DNA from: Kiritimatiellia bacterium
Lineage (GTDB): Bacteria > Verrucomicrobiota > Kiritimatiellia > UBA8416 > JABMPJ01
Assembly: GCA_029939545.1 (NCBI GenBank)
Contig: JAOZSS010000001.1
Span: 39,250 to 68,025, forward strand
Reading direction: 5' to 3'
Length of the DNA stretch: 28,776 bases
In this document: positions 1 through 7,128 of the stretch, piece after piece
Layout of the letters: each line of letters starts with the position of its first letter
How positions within the stretch are numbered: the first letter of the stretch is position 1
The notes under the pieces: model-generated
The model's database searches: none
The model's input: only the letters and a program-made list of their open reading frames with translations
What the model was told of the DNA's origin: nothing
Translations under genes and position numbers: made by a program

Positions 1-123
1 CTCCTGGTCCCCGCCGCCGACATGCTCCGTGCCGCCCTTGCTATGCTGGGAACCATCACCGGTCGCACCTACACAACGGAGCTTCTTGATGCCATCTTTA
101 GTCGATTCTGTATTGGAAAGTGA
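1..123 (+). CDS. mnmE: MnmE (TrmE), C-terminal end only
   Basis: Reading frame 1 is open from the first base to a TGA at 121-123 and encodes the last 40 residues of a protein ending in FCIGK. That ending is the conserved C-terminus of the MnmE GTPase; its Cys belongs to the C-x-G-K motif essential for tRNA modification. MnmE works with MnmG to place (carboxymethyl)aminomethyl groups on wobble uridine 34 of certain tRNAs. The gene is cut by the window edge, so the GTPase domain is not visible. mnmG lies about 610 bp downstream on the same strand, the usual partner, but here a small gene separates the two. Confidence 0.9.
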   Translation, partial: LLVPAADMLRAALAMLGTITGRTYTTELLDAIFSRFCIGK

Positions 124-253
124 TTGGGACAAAAGTAACCGCGGAATACATAGCGCGGCATAGCCGCAACCAAGAGAGATAAGCGAACCACTGAAGGCTC
201 GGATACAGGGAGAGAGGGAATTTCTCGCGCAAAGGCGCAAAGACTCTTCGTCT

Positions 254-697
254 GTGGGCGAGAAACAAACGTGTAGGGAAAACACGGTTTTGAAGGATTG
301 TAGTACGGAAGGCACGGAAACGGGAGAACTGATTCTAGAGGATGAGACATTTAAGGTCAGAGGGGCGGTCTTTGAAGTGTACAAGGAGATGGGGTGCGGT
401 TTCATAGAGGCCGTCTATCAAGAATGTCTCAAGAAAGAACGGAGATTGTGTGGGATTCCTTTTGAAGCACAGAAACCGTTGGCGCTGTACTACAAAGAAA
501 AGATGCTGGAGCAGGTCTATATCCCCGACTTCGTCTGCTATGATAAGATCGTTGTTGACTTGAAGGCCGTAAAGGTCATTGCTCCCGAACACCGCGCACA
601 AGTGATTAACTACCTAAAAGCGTCGAGCATGCGTGTTGGTCTGCTCGTGAATTTCGGCGCACACCCGAATGCCACGATTGATCGACTCGTACTCTAA
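254..697 (+). CDS. GxxExxY family protein between mnmE and mnmG
   Basis: The 147-residue product has the hallmarks of the GxxExxY family: an N-terminal helix with VFEVYKEMGCGFIEAVYQE (the G-x-x-E-x-x-Y motif), a central PDFVCYDKIVVDLKAVK strand pair resembling a PD-(D/E)XK nuclease core, then a NYLKASSMRVGLLVNFG ending. The family has no established function; a nuclease fold is inferred from the D...LK pattern. The start is uncertain: GTG at 254 is the first possible, a TTG at 290 is an alternative, and the family match begins only at about residue 27. Flanking DNA has low-complexity phrases (for example CGCAAAGGCGCAAAGAC at 229-245) that look like the edges of an inserted cassette. It interrupts the normally adjacent mnmE-mnmG pair. 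Confidence 0.75.
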   Translation: MGEKQTCRENTVLKDCSTEGTETGELILEDETFKVRGAVFEVYKEMGCGFIEAVYQECLKKERRLCGIPFEAQKPLALYYKEKMLEQVYIPDFVCYDKIVVDLKAVKVIAPEHRAQVINYLKASSMRVGLLVNFGAHPNATIDRLVL

Positions 698-736
698 TCC
701 CTTTCCGTGCCCCGTGCTTTCCGTGGTCAAAAAAAG

Positions 737-2677
737 ATGAACTACGACATCATAATAGTTGGAGCCGGCCACGCCGGGTGTGAGGCCGCGCTGGCTGCTG
801 CGCGGATGGGCGTGCAAACCGCCCTGGTCACCATGCGCCCCGATAAAACCGCCAATATGCCGTGCAATCCCTCCATTGGTGGGATCGCAAAGTCCCATCT
901 CGTGTTCGAAGTCGACGCCCTCGGCGGTGAGATCGGTCGCAATACAGATCTGACCGGAATTCAGTTCCGCGTTCTCAACACGCGCAAGGGACCGGCGGTA
1001 CAGGCGAATCGGGCGCAATGCGACAAAAAAGCCTACAACTACCGCATGTCTAGCGTTCTACAGCACACCGAAAATCTGGATCTTATTGAGGGCAATGTAA
1101 CAGGTCTAACGGTCCAGGAGGATTCGATATCTGGTGTAATGCTTGAGGATGGTGCCCAGATCGTTACCCAAGCCGTCGTCATATGCGCCGGAACATCCTT
1201 GCGAGGGACCATTCATATTGGCGATGAAACCACACCAGGCGGTGGTGCCGACCTCCCGGCATCGAATGCTCTTAGTCTGAATCTCCAGTCACTTGGATTC
1301 CGAACCGCCCGCCTGAAGACCGGAACACCTCCACGACTTCACAAAAACAGCATTGATTACGACCGTTTGGCCCTTCAGCCAGGAGTTGAACCGCCTCCTT
1401 TCTTCTCATGGACCGTGAAGCGCCTTGATCGAATGTTCCACGTGGAACATATCCCTTCAGTTGATGAGATCCTCCGAATGTTCCACGTGGAACATTGCTT
1501 TTTGAATCAAGAATCAGATCCGCCGTCGGCATTCCGCATTCCGCATTCCGCATTTCCCTTGTTGCCCTGGCAACCCGGCTCTGTGCAGGTTCCATGCTAT
1601 CTCGGCCATACTACGGAGGAAACACACCGGATTATCAGAGAAAACCTGAATCTTAGCTCTCTGTACGGGGGCCAGATCTCGGGTGCCGGCGTGCGCTATT
1701 GTCCTTCAGTTGAGGACAAGATCGTCAAGTTCCCGGATAAACCCCAGCACCACGTCTTTGTCGAGCCCGAGGGGCGGAACACGGATCTGATCTATCCCAA
1801 CGGAATTTCGAACAGTCTTCCGCGCGATGTGCAGGAGCAGATGGTCCATTCGATTCCGGGACTGGAATCGGCTGAGATTCTGCAGTGGGCTTATGCGATT
1901 GAGTATGACTTTATTGATCCGACCCAGCTCCGACACTCGCTGGAGTCTAAAGCAGTATCAGGCCTCTTCCTGGCAGGTCAGGTGAACGGAACTACGGGCT
2001 ATGAGGAGGCCGCTGCCCAGGGATTTATGGCGGGTGTGAACGCGGTTCTAAAAATCCACGGTAAACCCCCGTTTGTCTTACGCCGCGATGAGGCCTATAT
2101 AGGGGTGTTGATCGATGACCTGGTGACGAAGGGAACCGACGAGCCCTATCGCATGTTCACATCCCGCGCAGAACACCGGCTTCTCCTGCGCCAGGACAAT
2201 GCCCGGTTCCGCCTGCGTGAGTATGCGGAGCGGATTGGAATCGTATCATCTGAGTTTGTGTTTGAAACACAAGGCTTTATGACTGATATTGATGCGGAGA
2301 AGATACGTGTTCAGAAGATCCGGGTTGATGGCGAGACGCTTCTGAATGCACTGCGCCAGAGCGGGATGACATATGCCTCTCTGAACGGCCGACGCGACGA
2401 TCTTGATCCGGTCGTGACCGAGCAGGTCGAAATTTGGGCGCGCTATGCCGGCTACATCGACCGTGAGTTGCGCGAGGTGGAAAAACGACGCCACATGGAG
2501 GAGCGACGTATTCCAGCCGATATCGATTACCGCTCAATCGACCCGCTGCGCCTCGAGGCCCGCGAGAAGCTCGATCGGGTCCGCCCCGAGACGCTCGGCC
2601 AAGCCCTCCGCATCCCCGGCATCACCCCCGCCGATATCTCCGTGCTGATGGTGATCGTGGAGAGAAGACGTCTGTGA
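737..2677 (+). CDS. mnmG: MnmG (GidA), tRNA U34 modification FAD enzyme, with parS-bearing insertion
   Basis: The 646-residue product is the FAD-binding subunit that acts with MnmE in the cmnm5U34 modification of tRNA. Visible motifs are the N-terminal FAD fold DIIIVGAGHAGCEAA, MPCNPSIGGIAKSHL, RLKTGTPPRL, the conserved YCPSVEDKIVKF and NGTTGYEEAAAQG segments, TSRAEHRLLLRQDNA, and a C-terminal PGITPADIS helix. I chose ATG 737 rather than 707 because the family begins directly at the DIIIVGAG strand. Compared with E. coli MnmG there are about 49 extra residues between W225 and V285. This insertion contains MFHVEH twice (residues 233-238 and 248-253), each encoded by a perfect parS-like palindrome, and a stretch encoded by a tandem heptamer. 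The enzyme core on both sides is intact, so the gene is probably functional. Confidence 0.95.
   Translation: MNYDIIIVGAGHAGCEAALAAARMGVQTALVTMRPDKTANMPCNPSIGGIAKSHLVFEVDALGGEIGRNTDLTGIQFRVLNTRKGPAVQANRAQCDKKAYNYRMSSVLQHTENLDLIEGNVTGLTVQEDSISGVMLEDGAQIVTQAVVICAGTSLRGTIHIGDETTPGGGADLPASNALSLNLQSLGFRTARLKTGTPPRLHKNSIDYDRLALQPGVEPPPFFSWTVKRLDRMFHVEHIPSVDEILRMFHVEHCFLNQESDPPSAFRIPHSAFPLLPWQPGSVQVPCYLGHTTEETHRIIRENLNLSSLYGGQISGAGVRYCPSVEDKIVKFPDKPQHHVFVEPEGRNTDLIYPNGISNSLPRDVQEQMVHSIPGLESAEILQWAYAIEYDFIDPTQLRHSLESKAVSGLFLAGQVNGTTGYEEAAAQGFMAGVNAVLKIHGKPPFVLRRDEAYIGVLIDDLVTKGTDEPYRMFTSRAEHRLLLRQDNARFRLREYAERIGIVSSEFVFETQGFMTDIDAEKIRVQKIRVDGETLLNALRQSGMTYASLNGRRDDLDPVVTEQVEIWARYAGYIDRELREVEKRRHMEERRIPADIDYRSIDPLRLEAREKLDRVRPETLGQALRIPGITPADISVLMVIVERRRL
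1434..1449. promoter_or_regulatory. parS-like ParB/Noc site 1, inside mnmG
   Basis: TGTTCCACGTGGAACA is a perfect 16-bp palindrome and matches the ParB binding-site consensus (tGTTnCACGTGnAACa) at every fixed position. The palindrome extends one more base on each side (1433-1450). It lies within the in-frame mnmG insertion and encodes MFHVEH. No parA or parB gene is in the window. Confidence 0.85.
1479..1494. promoter_or_regulatory. parS-like ParB/Noc site 2, inside mnmG
   Basis: A second identical copy of TGTTCCACGTGGAACA lies exactly 45 bp (15 codons) after the first, so the reading frame is kept. The direct repeat spans 21 bp (1430-1450 and 1475-1495), slightly more than the palindrome itself. 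Two clustered sites near dnaA are what origin-proximal parS clusters look like. Confidence 0.85.
1529..1556. repeat. Tandem GCATTCC heptamer in mnmG insertion
   Basis: Three uninterrupted copies of GCATTCC plus a partial fourth lie in the distal part of the mnmG insertion and encode FRIPHSAF. The heptamer resembles low-complexity intergenic repeats, which supports the idea that the insertion arose from non-coding repeat DNA that stayed in frame. Confidence 0.7.
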
Positions 2678-2721
2678 GTAAGACTGGACATGTCGCCTCT
2701 CTTTTCAGATAGTGGGCGTCG

Positions 2722-3858
2722 ATGAGACGTATGCTGAGAATTGAGGTATCCGCAGCGGCAATTGCGCACAATATCCGCGTGCTCCGCGACGAGATCGGAC
2801 GAGATGTGCGCTTCTGTGCGGTCGTAAAGAGCAATGCCTACGGCCACGGCATCAACCTGGTTTGGCCCGTGATCGCGGAACACGCCGACTGGCTGGCTGT
2901 GGCCTCGGCAGATGAAGCCGTCGCGCTGCGTGATCTCGGCTACGCCGGTCCGCTCCTTATGCTCTTCTGCGCGCGTGCCTGCGGTGTGGAGACAGAAGCC
3001 ATCGAGCTGCTGGCGGAGTTGATCCGCCGCGACGTGATCCTGACCGTAACCGATCCGGCCGATGTGGAGTTAGTCAAGCTGGCCGCAATCGCAGCCGATA
3101 CCCACGCCGCCGTACACCTGGAGTTGGATTCCGGCATGACGCGTAGTGGAGCGGCGCCGGATCAGGTGTTCCCAATCCTCGACACCATTGGAGAAACGCC
3201 GGAAATCCGACTCGATGGTCTCTATACGCACTTTGCCACGGCTGATGAAAAGGATCGATCCTTTATGCATCAGCAGCTTGATATGACGAATGAAGTTATA
3301 ACTATTTCTGACACAACAGGTTCTACGGTTCTACATTGCGCCAACTCTGCGGCAGCCGCGCTCTGTCCGGAAGCACGCATGGACATGGTTCGGGTCGGCT
3401 TGATGATGTATGGCTGTCGGCCGGCACCACATATTGCCCCTCATCTCGATCTCATGCCTGCGTTGCGCCTGGTCTCCGGCATTATGCAGATCCACGAGGT
3501 ACCGCGCGACACACGGGTCGGCTACGGCTTGACCTACACCTGTGAACGACCCAGCCGGATCGGGTTGGTCGCGGGCGGCTATGGCGACGGGTATCTTCGT
3601 GCGCTCTCAAATAGCGGTGTGGTACGGATCGGCAACGCCGTCGCCCCAGTGGTCGGGCGGGTCTCTATGGATCAGATCAGCGTGGATCTGACGGATCTTC
3701 CCAGCGTGATGGTTGGCGATGCCGTGGAGCTGATAGCGAACGACGGAAACGCACCAAACAGCGTGGGGGGGCTCGCAAAAGCTGCCGCAACCATATCCTA
3801 CGAGATCCTGACTCGTATGGCATCCCACCGCATGGAACGCATCCTGGTTGACGCCTGA
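2722..3858 (+). CDS. alr: Alanine racemase
   Basis: PLP enzyme that interconverts L- and D-alanine for peptidoglycan synthesis. The 378-residue length is typical. The PLP-binding lysine is K36 in VVKSNAYGHG. The second catalytic residue, the conserved tyrosine, is Y268 in RVGYGLTY, followed by the AGGYGDGYLR phosphate-binding segment. The C-terminal barrel motif GRVSMDQISVDLTD is present. ATG 2722 and ATG 2731 are both possible starts (MRRMLRIEV); neither has a strong Shine-Dalgarno sequence. The gene starts 44 bp after mnmG and is followed 21 bp later by the nucleotidase gene, so the three could be co-transcribed. Murein synthesis is also represented by murA at 9.9-11.2 kb. Confidence 0.93.
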   Translation: MRRMLRIEVSAAAIAHNIRVLRDEIGRDVRFCAVVKSNAYGHGINLVWPVIAEHADWLAVASADEAVALRDLGYAGPLLMLFCARACGVETEAIELLAELIRRDVILTVTDPADVELVKLAAIAADTHAAVHLELDSGMTRSGAAPDQVFPILDTIGETPEIRLDGLYTHFATADEKDRSFMHQQLDMTNEVITISDTTGSTVLHCANSAAAALCPEARMDMVRVGLMMYGCRPAPHIAPHLDLMPALRLVSGIMQIHEVPRDTRVGYGLTYTCERPSRIGLVAGGYGDGYLRALSNSGVVRIGNAVAPVVGRVSMDQISVDLTDLPSVMVGDAVELIANDGNAPNSVGGLAKAAATISYEILTRMASHRMERILVDA

Positions 3859-3879
3859 CGGAGAAGAGGAGGTGACCGG

Positions 3880-4512
3880 GTGAGCGTGCCACTCGTGTAT
3901 GTCGATTTTGATGATGTCTTGTGCGAGACGGCTCAAGCCTTCCTCGACGTGGTGGAACATGAATTCGGGCGGCGCTACGCCTTCGAAGATATTCACTTCT
4001 TCAATCTCGAAAAGTCCTTTCATCTGAACCAGGAAGAATATGATCGTCTGATGGGGCTCATTCACGACCCGGCCACGCTTCGTATGATGGAGCCTATGCC
4101 CGGCGTGCTCGATGTCCTGGAAACGTGGGCTTGCCGCGGCGTCCAGATTGCGGTTGTGACCGGGCGACCACCGGAGACCAAGGCGGTCTGTCATGAGTGG
4201 TTGGAGCAGCGCGGGCTTCCCTATGACCGCATTCTTTTTGTCGACAAGTATGGCCGCACACCGGCACATATATTAGGCGTGGAAGTTATTCTCCCTCAAG
4301 ATCTTGCAGAAATGGGGTTCTCCATGGCCGTGGAAGATGCGCCGGCTATGATTGAGTTCCTTATCGACCAGACGGATATCCCGATCGCCGTCCTGGACCG
4401 CCCGTGGAATCGTCGGCTAGATCTTTCTCGTGCAAATGGAGAGGCGGTGCGCTGCAAAGACTGGTCAGCGGTTGCAGACGTGTTCAGCGCGCGCGTTCAA
4501 TGTTCTGCTTGA
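3880..4512 (+). CDS. HAD-family 5'(3')-deoxyribonucleotidase-like phosphatase (NT5C type)
   Basis: A 210-residue protein of the haloacid-dehalogenase superfamily. The N-terminal DFDDVLCET (D9 nucleophile, D11 acid/base) is the NT5C-type motif I, VVTGRP is motif II, a Lys in FVDKYGRTP fits motif III, and AVEDAP supplies the acidic metal-binding motif IV. The closest characterised relatives dephosphorylate (deoxy)nucleoside monophosphates, but many bacterial members are unassigned, so substrate is inferred. The GTG start at 3880 is supported by GAGGAGGTGA just upstream. The 3' end overlaps by 29 bp the end of the convergent thioredoxin-like gene. Confidence 0.75.
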   Translation: MSVPLVYVDFDDVLCETAQAFLDVVEHEFGRRYAFEDIHFFNLEKSFHLNQEEYDRLMGLIHDPATLRMMEPMPGVLDVLETWACRGVQIAVVTGRPPETKAVCHEWLEQRGLPYDRILFVDKYGRTPAHILGVEVILPQDLAEMGFSMAVEDAPAMIEFLIDQTDIPIAVLDRPWNRRLDLSRANGEAVRCKDWSAVADVFSARVQCSA

Positions 4513-5437
4513 TGGCGCTCAGTCCGGATGTCGGACTGCCCACTTCTGTTCCGTTTCGGTCATAGACGCGCACGTTAGGGATGCTCCGGATGCTGAACTG
4601 CTTCACAACCGGCTTTTTCCAGTTGACGATGTTGACCTTACAGAGAACGACGTCCGGATCCGAGCGGGCCATCTGCTCAAGTTGCGGTCCCATGCGCTTG
4701 CAGGGCCCACACCAGTCGGCATAGAAATCCACCACCGTAATCTTTCCGGAAACCAGGACCTGTTTCAGGTCTATACGTTGGCCTCCGTTCGAGATCATGC
4801 GCACAGCAGGTCCACCACTTCCTCCCGTCGACCCCGCACGCGCTCGTCTCCGCGGGGCGGCTGCAGAGCTGGCGGCTGGCCCACCACCCCGTTCTACATG
4901 CGAAATCGTCTCCCCGTCAGCAGAAAACACGGTGAATCCATCGTAGAGCAGGCAGGTTTCTTCGCCACTCTTCATCTGTCCTTTTGGGCGCCCAAGAGCT
5001 TCGCGCGCTTGATCCAGCGTTGCCCCTACGAAGTTCTGCGGATCCTTGCCAAATCGCTTCCGTGGTTTCTCGGCCTTTGGGTCTTTGGCCGCGTCCTCAA
5101 ACTTTTCCTCGGCCAGCTTCTGCAGCGCTTCGAACTGCTCTTCAGCCACGCCGGTGGAGGCCAGCGTTTCGGCCAGTCCACCTATCACAGAGCCTGCGCT
5201 TCCCATACCGGAGAACATGGCCACCAAAGCGAGAAGCATGCCCCCCATTTGCACCCCGAAAGCACGCTTCGCGTCTTCCCAGTGCATGATAAGGAAAACG
5301 AGGCCGGCGGGTCCCAGGAACAGCACACAGATCCCCCACACCACGCTCACGCGGAAAGCGGCCACGATCAGCATCATGCCGCCTATGACAAGCATCAGCC
5401 ACGCGACAATGAACAGCACAAGAAAAAGGATCTGCAT
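4484..5437 (-). CDS. Membrane-anchored thioredoxin-domain protein
   Basis: A 317-residue protein. The N-terminus has two strong hydrophobic segments (about residues 3-27 and 33-51) and a third at about 64-80. A charged, Ala/Arg-rich linker follows, then a thioredoxin fold from about residue 215. The redox motif is WCGPC at 242-246 and the cis-Pro loop is RSIPN near residue 287. The active site is canonical thioredoxin, so thiol-disulfide exchange is likely; which side of the membrane it faces is not clear from sequence alone. The middle part (about 85-165) has a KFEDAAKDPKAEKPRKRFG region with no assignment. ATG at 5435-5437 follows a GGGAGGG Shine-Dalgarno sequence. It runs convergent to the nucleotidase gene. 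Confidence 0.8.
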   Translation of the reverse strand: MQILFLVLFIVAWLMLVIGGMMLIVAAFRVSVVWGICVLFLGPAGLVFLIMHWEDAKRAFGVQMGGMLLALVAMFSGMGSAGSVIGGLAETLASTGVAEEQFEALQKLAEEKFEDAAKDPKAEKPRKRFGKDPQNFVGATLDQAREALGRPKGQMKSGEETCLLYDGFTVFSADGETISHVERGGGPAASSAAAPRRRARAGSTGGSGGPAVRMISNGGQRIDLKQVLVSGKITVVDFYADWCGPCKRMGPQLEQMARSDPDVVLCKVNIVNWKKPVVKQFSIRSIPNVRVYDRNGTEVGSPTSGLSAIKQNIERAR

Positions 5438-5561
5438 GAATAGCCCTCCCGTTGGGTCTCAATACACGGCCGATTATGGTAATTCGATTTCCCCTTGTAT
5501 AGAGGAAATCGGGGGCGCTGACGGAAATGATCCGCTGAAGGTTCGGTGTTTCGCGCGGCGG

Positions 5562-5587
5562 CCCGCCGTTGCCTAGGCGACGGCGGG
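5562..5587. repeat. GC-rich near-palindrome at tRNA-Gln 3' end
   Basis: A 26-bp near-perfect palindrome (arms CCCGCCGTTGCC and GGCGACGGCGGG around TA, with one G-T pair) abuts the CCA end of tRNA-Gln. On the tRNA strand it could form a terminator-like stem, but no T-run follows. It resembles the other GC-rich hairpins in this window. Confidence 0.7.
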
Positions 5588-5661
5588 TGGTTGCCCGACT
5601 AGGACTCGAACCTAGACAAACAGCTCCAGAGGCTGTCGTGCTACCATTACACAATCGGGCA
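5588..5661 (-). tRNA. tRNA-Gln (anticodon CTG), CCA encoded
   Basis: The minus strand folds as a cloverleaf. The 7-bp acceptor stem is TGCCCGA/TCGGGCA with the U1-A72 pair typical of tRNA-Gln. The anticodon stem ACAGC/GCTGT encloses loop CTCTGGA, giving anticodon CTG, and the T-arm is CTAGG-TTCGAGT-CCTAG. The discriminator A and CCA are encoded at 5588-5591. Confidence 0.95.
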
Positions 5662-5680
5662 GCGCTAAACATGAGCGGGG

Positions 5681-5710
5681 AGAGTAGCGGGAAGACGCCT
5701 CTGCTGTCAA
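5681..5710 (-). promoter_or_regulatory. Sigma-70-type promoter for tRNA-Gln
   Basis: On the minus strand a perfect -35 TTGACA (5705-5710) and a -10 TACTCT (5681-5686) are separated by 18 bp. The predicted start lies about 13 bp before the tRNA 5' end. Confidence 0.65.
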
Positions 5711-5741
5711 CCCCTTGAAAGCCACCGTACCGCGCTTCGTT

Positions 5742-6836
5742 CTAGCTTACGCGCATCGGCATAAGCACGTAAAGAAATGGAATCTCGCACTTCATGACGC
5801 CCGGACTCAATTCGTCGGTCAGTTCCATAAAGACTTCATCCTGCGTGAGATTCTTGAGCGGATCGATCATGTACTCAGGGTTGAAGGCTACATGCAGTTC
5901 CTTCCCGGTGTACTTGACCGGAAGCGTTTCCCGCGCTTCACCAACATCCGGGGTCGTCATCGAGACCACCAGTTGATTCTTGGCAAACGTCAGGTGTGTG
6001 GCGGTGGCCTTCTCAGTGGTAACCAGCGACACACGCTTGAGTGCTGTCAATAGCCCTTCACGCTCTACCGCAATACGCTCTTCGCACTGCGCCGGGATGA
6101 CCTGACGGTAGTTCGGATACGTGCCTTCAATCAGCTTCGACGACACCACGACGTTACCGAATTCGAACATGACCCGGTTCTCTTTCGTGTAGATGCGCAG
6201 CTCGCCGCTCTCATCCAACGTGTGCATCAGCTCTGTTGCCACTTTCGAGGGGAGAATCATGTCCACCTCGGCTTCCGCCGGGAACTCCACCTCGTGTTCC
6301 ACCAGCGCCAGGCGCCGCCCGTCGGTGGCCACCATCACGAGCTTACTGTCCTTGAAGCTCAGAAACACACCATTCAGCACGAAACGGGTCTCATCGGTCG
6401 AAGCCGCATAGGCGGTCTTTTTGAGCATCTCGCGGAAGACGCCCTGATTTAGGGTGTAGCAGAACTTGCCTTCGGCCTTCGCGATCGGCGGGAACTCCTC
6501 TTCGGATAGCCCCATGATCTTAAAGAACGAGGATCCACAACGAACATGGGCGGTATCCTTGTCGTCCACCTCGACCTCTATATCGGATGTCGGCAGCTCA
6601 CGCACGATACTGGAGAAACGGCGTGCCGGTAGGGTTGTGGCGCCACCCTTGCCGACCTTGGCATCGATCGTGCATTGAATGCTGACGTCGAGGTCCGTCG
6701 TTGTCAGGGTTAGCTTGCCCTTCTCGGCCTGCAAGAGCACGTTGGAGAGAATGGGGAGCGTCGTGCGGATACTGACCACATTCTGGACGGCCTGAAGGCC
6801 TTCAAGGAGATCTGTTTTGGGTAGCTCAATCTTCAT
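5742..6836 (-). CDS. dnaN: DNA polymerase III beta subunit (sliding clamp)
   Basis: The 364-residue product is the ring-shaped clamp that tethers DNA polymerase III to DNA. The N-terminus MKIELPKTDLLEGLQAVQNVVS and IRTTLPILSNVLLQ are typical of domain I; TTTDLDVSIQC and the ATDGRRLALVEHE segment mark the domain repeats. The C-terminus ends LYVLMPMRV(S), matching the conserved clamp ending near the partner-binding pocket. Length is standard. The ATG at 6834-6836 has an AGGA Shine-Dalgarno sequence upstream. It lies directly downstream of dnaA on the same strand with a 292-bp spacer, larger than usual and with candidate DnaA boxes. Confidence 0.96.
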   Translation of the reverse strand: MKIELPKTDLLEGLQAVQNVVSIRTTLPILSNVLLQAEKGKLTLTTTDLDVSIQCTIDAKVGKGGATTLPARRFSSIVRELPTSDIEVEVDDKDTAHVRCGSSFFKIMGLSEEEFPPIAKAEGKFCYTLNQGVFREMLKKTAYAASTDETRFVLNGVFLSFKDSKLVMVATDGRRLALVEHEVEFPAEAEVDMILPSKVATELMHTLDESGELRIYTKENRVMFEFGNVVVSSKLIEGTYPNYRQVIPAQCEERIAVEREGLLTALKRVSLVTTEKATATHLTFAKNQLVVSMTTPDVGEARETLPVKYTGKELHVAFNPEYMIDPLKNLTQDEVFMELTDELSPGVMKCEIPFLYVLMPMRVS

Positions 6837-7128
6837 CTGCGTTTCCTCATGCTCTCGCCCACCTTCCTAGAGAAGGGGCGAGTTACTTACAGGCTCTATA
6901 TTAAGAACCCTTTATATATGGTTAGATATCAGTATTAGTATGTGATGTCAACAGTGTCAGTAACTTCAGTCAACGTAGCTATGTATGCAGCAAACGGAGG
7001 TTTCGGGCTGTGAATGGGCTGTGAATAAGATGCCGTGTTGTTAACCGCCATCAACAGGGCGGAAGCAGAATCACACTCTTTACAGGTTATCAACATGCGG
7101 GTGAAAAGCGGAGTGTTAACAAGTTTCA
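6837..7128. other. dnaN-dnaA spacer, candidate oriC
   Basis: This 292-bp non-coding gap has a perfect DnaA box TTATTCACA on the minus strand (7020-7028). Eleven bp away is a weaker copy CCATTCACA (7009-7017), the two forming a GGGCTGTGAAT direct repeat. A one-mismatch box TTATCAACA lies at 7087-7095. An AT-rich stretch at about 6896-6943 could serve as a DNA-unwinding element. The layout is consistent with an origin or with DnaA control of dnaN. The region upstream of dnaA is an alternative or second part of the origin. Confidence 0.5.

Noticed and set aside
1400..1588. mnmG insertion as an intein or insertion sequence
   Set aside because: It lacks splicing-block residues, terminal repeats and target duplication, and is only about 49 codons, in frame.
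4430..5443. 337-codon plus-strand frame opposite the thioredoxin-like gene
   Set aside because: The minus strand has membrane segments, WCGPC and a Shine-Dalgarno sequence; the plus frame is low-complexity and overlaps the nucleotidase gene.
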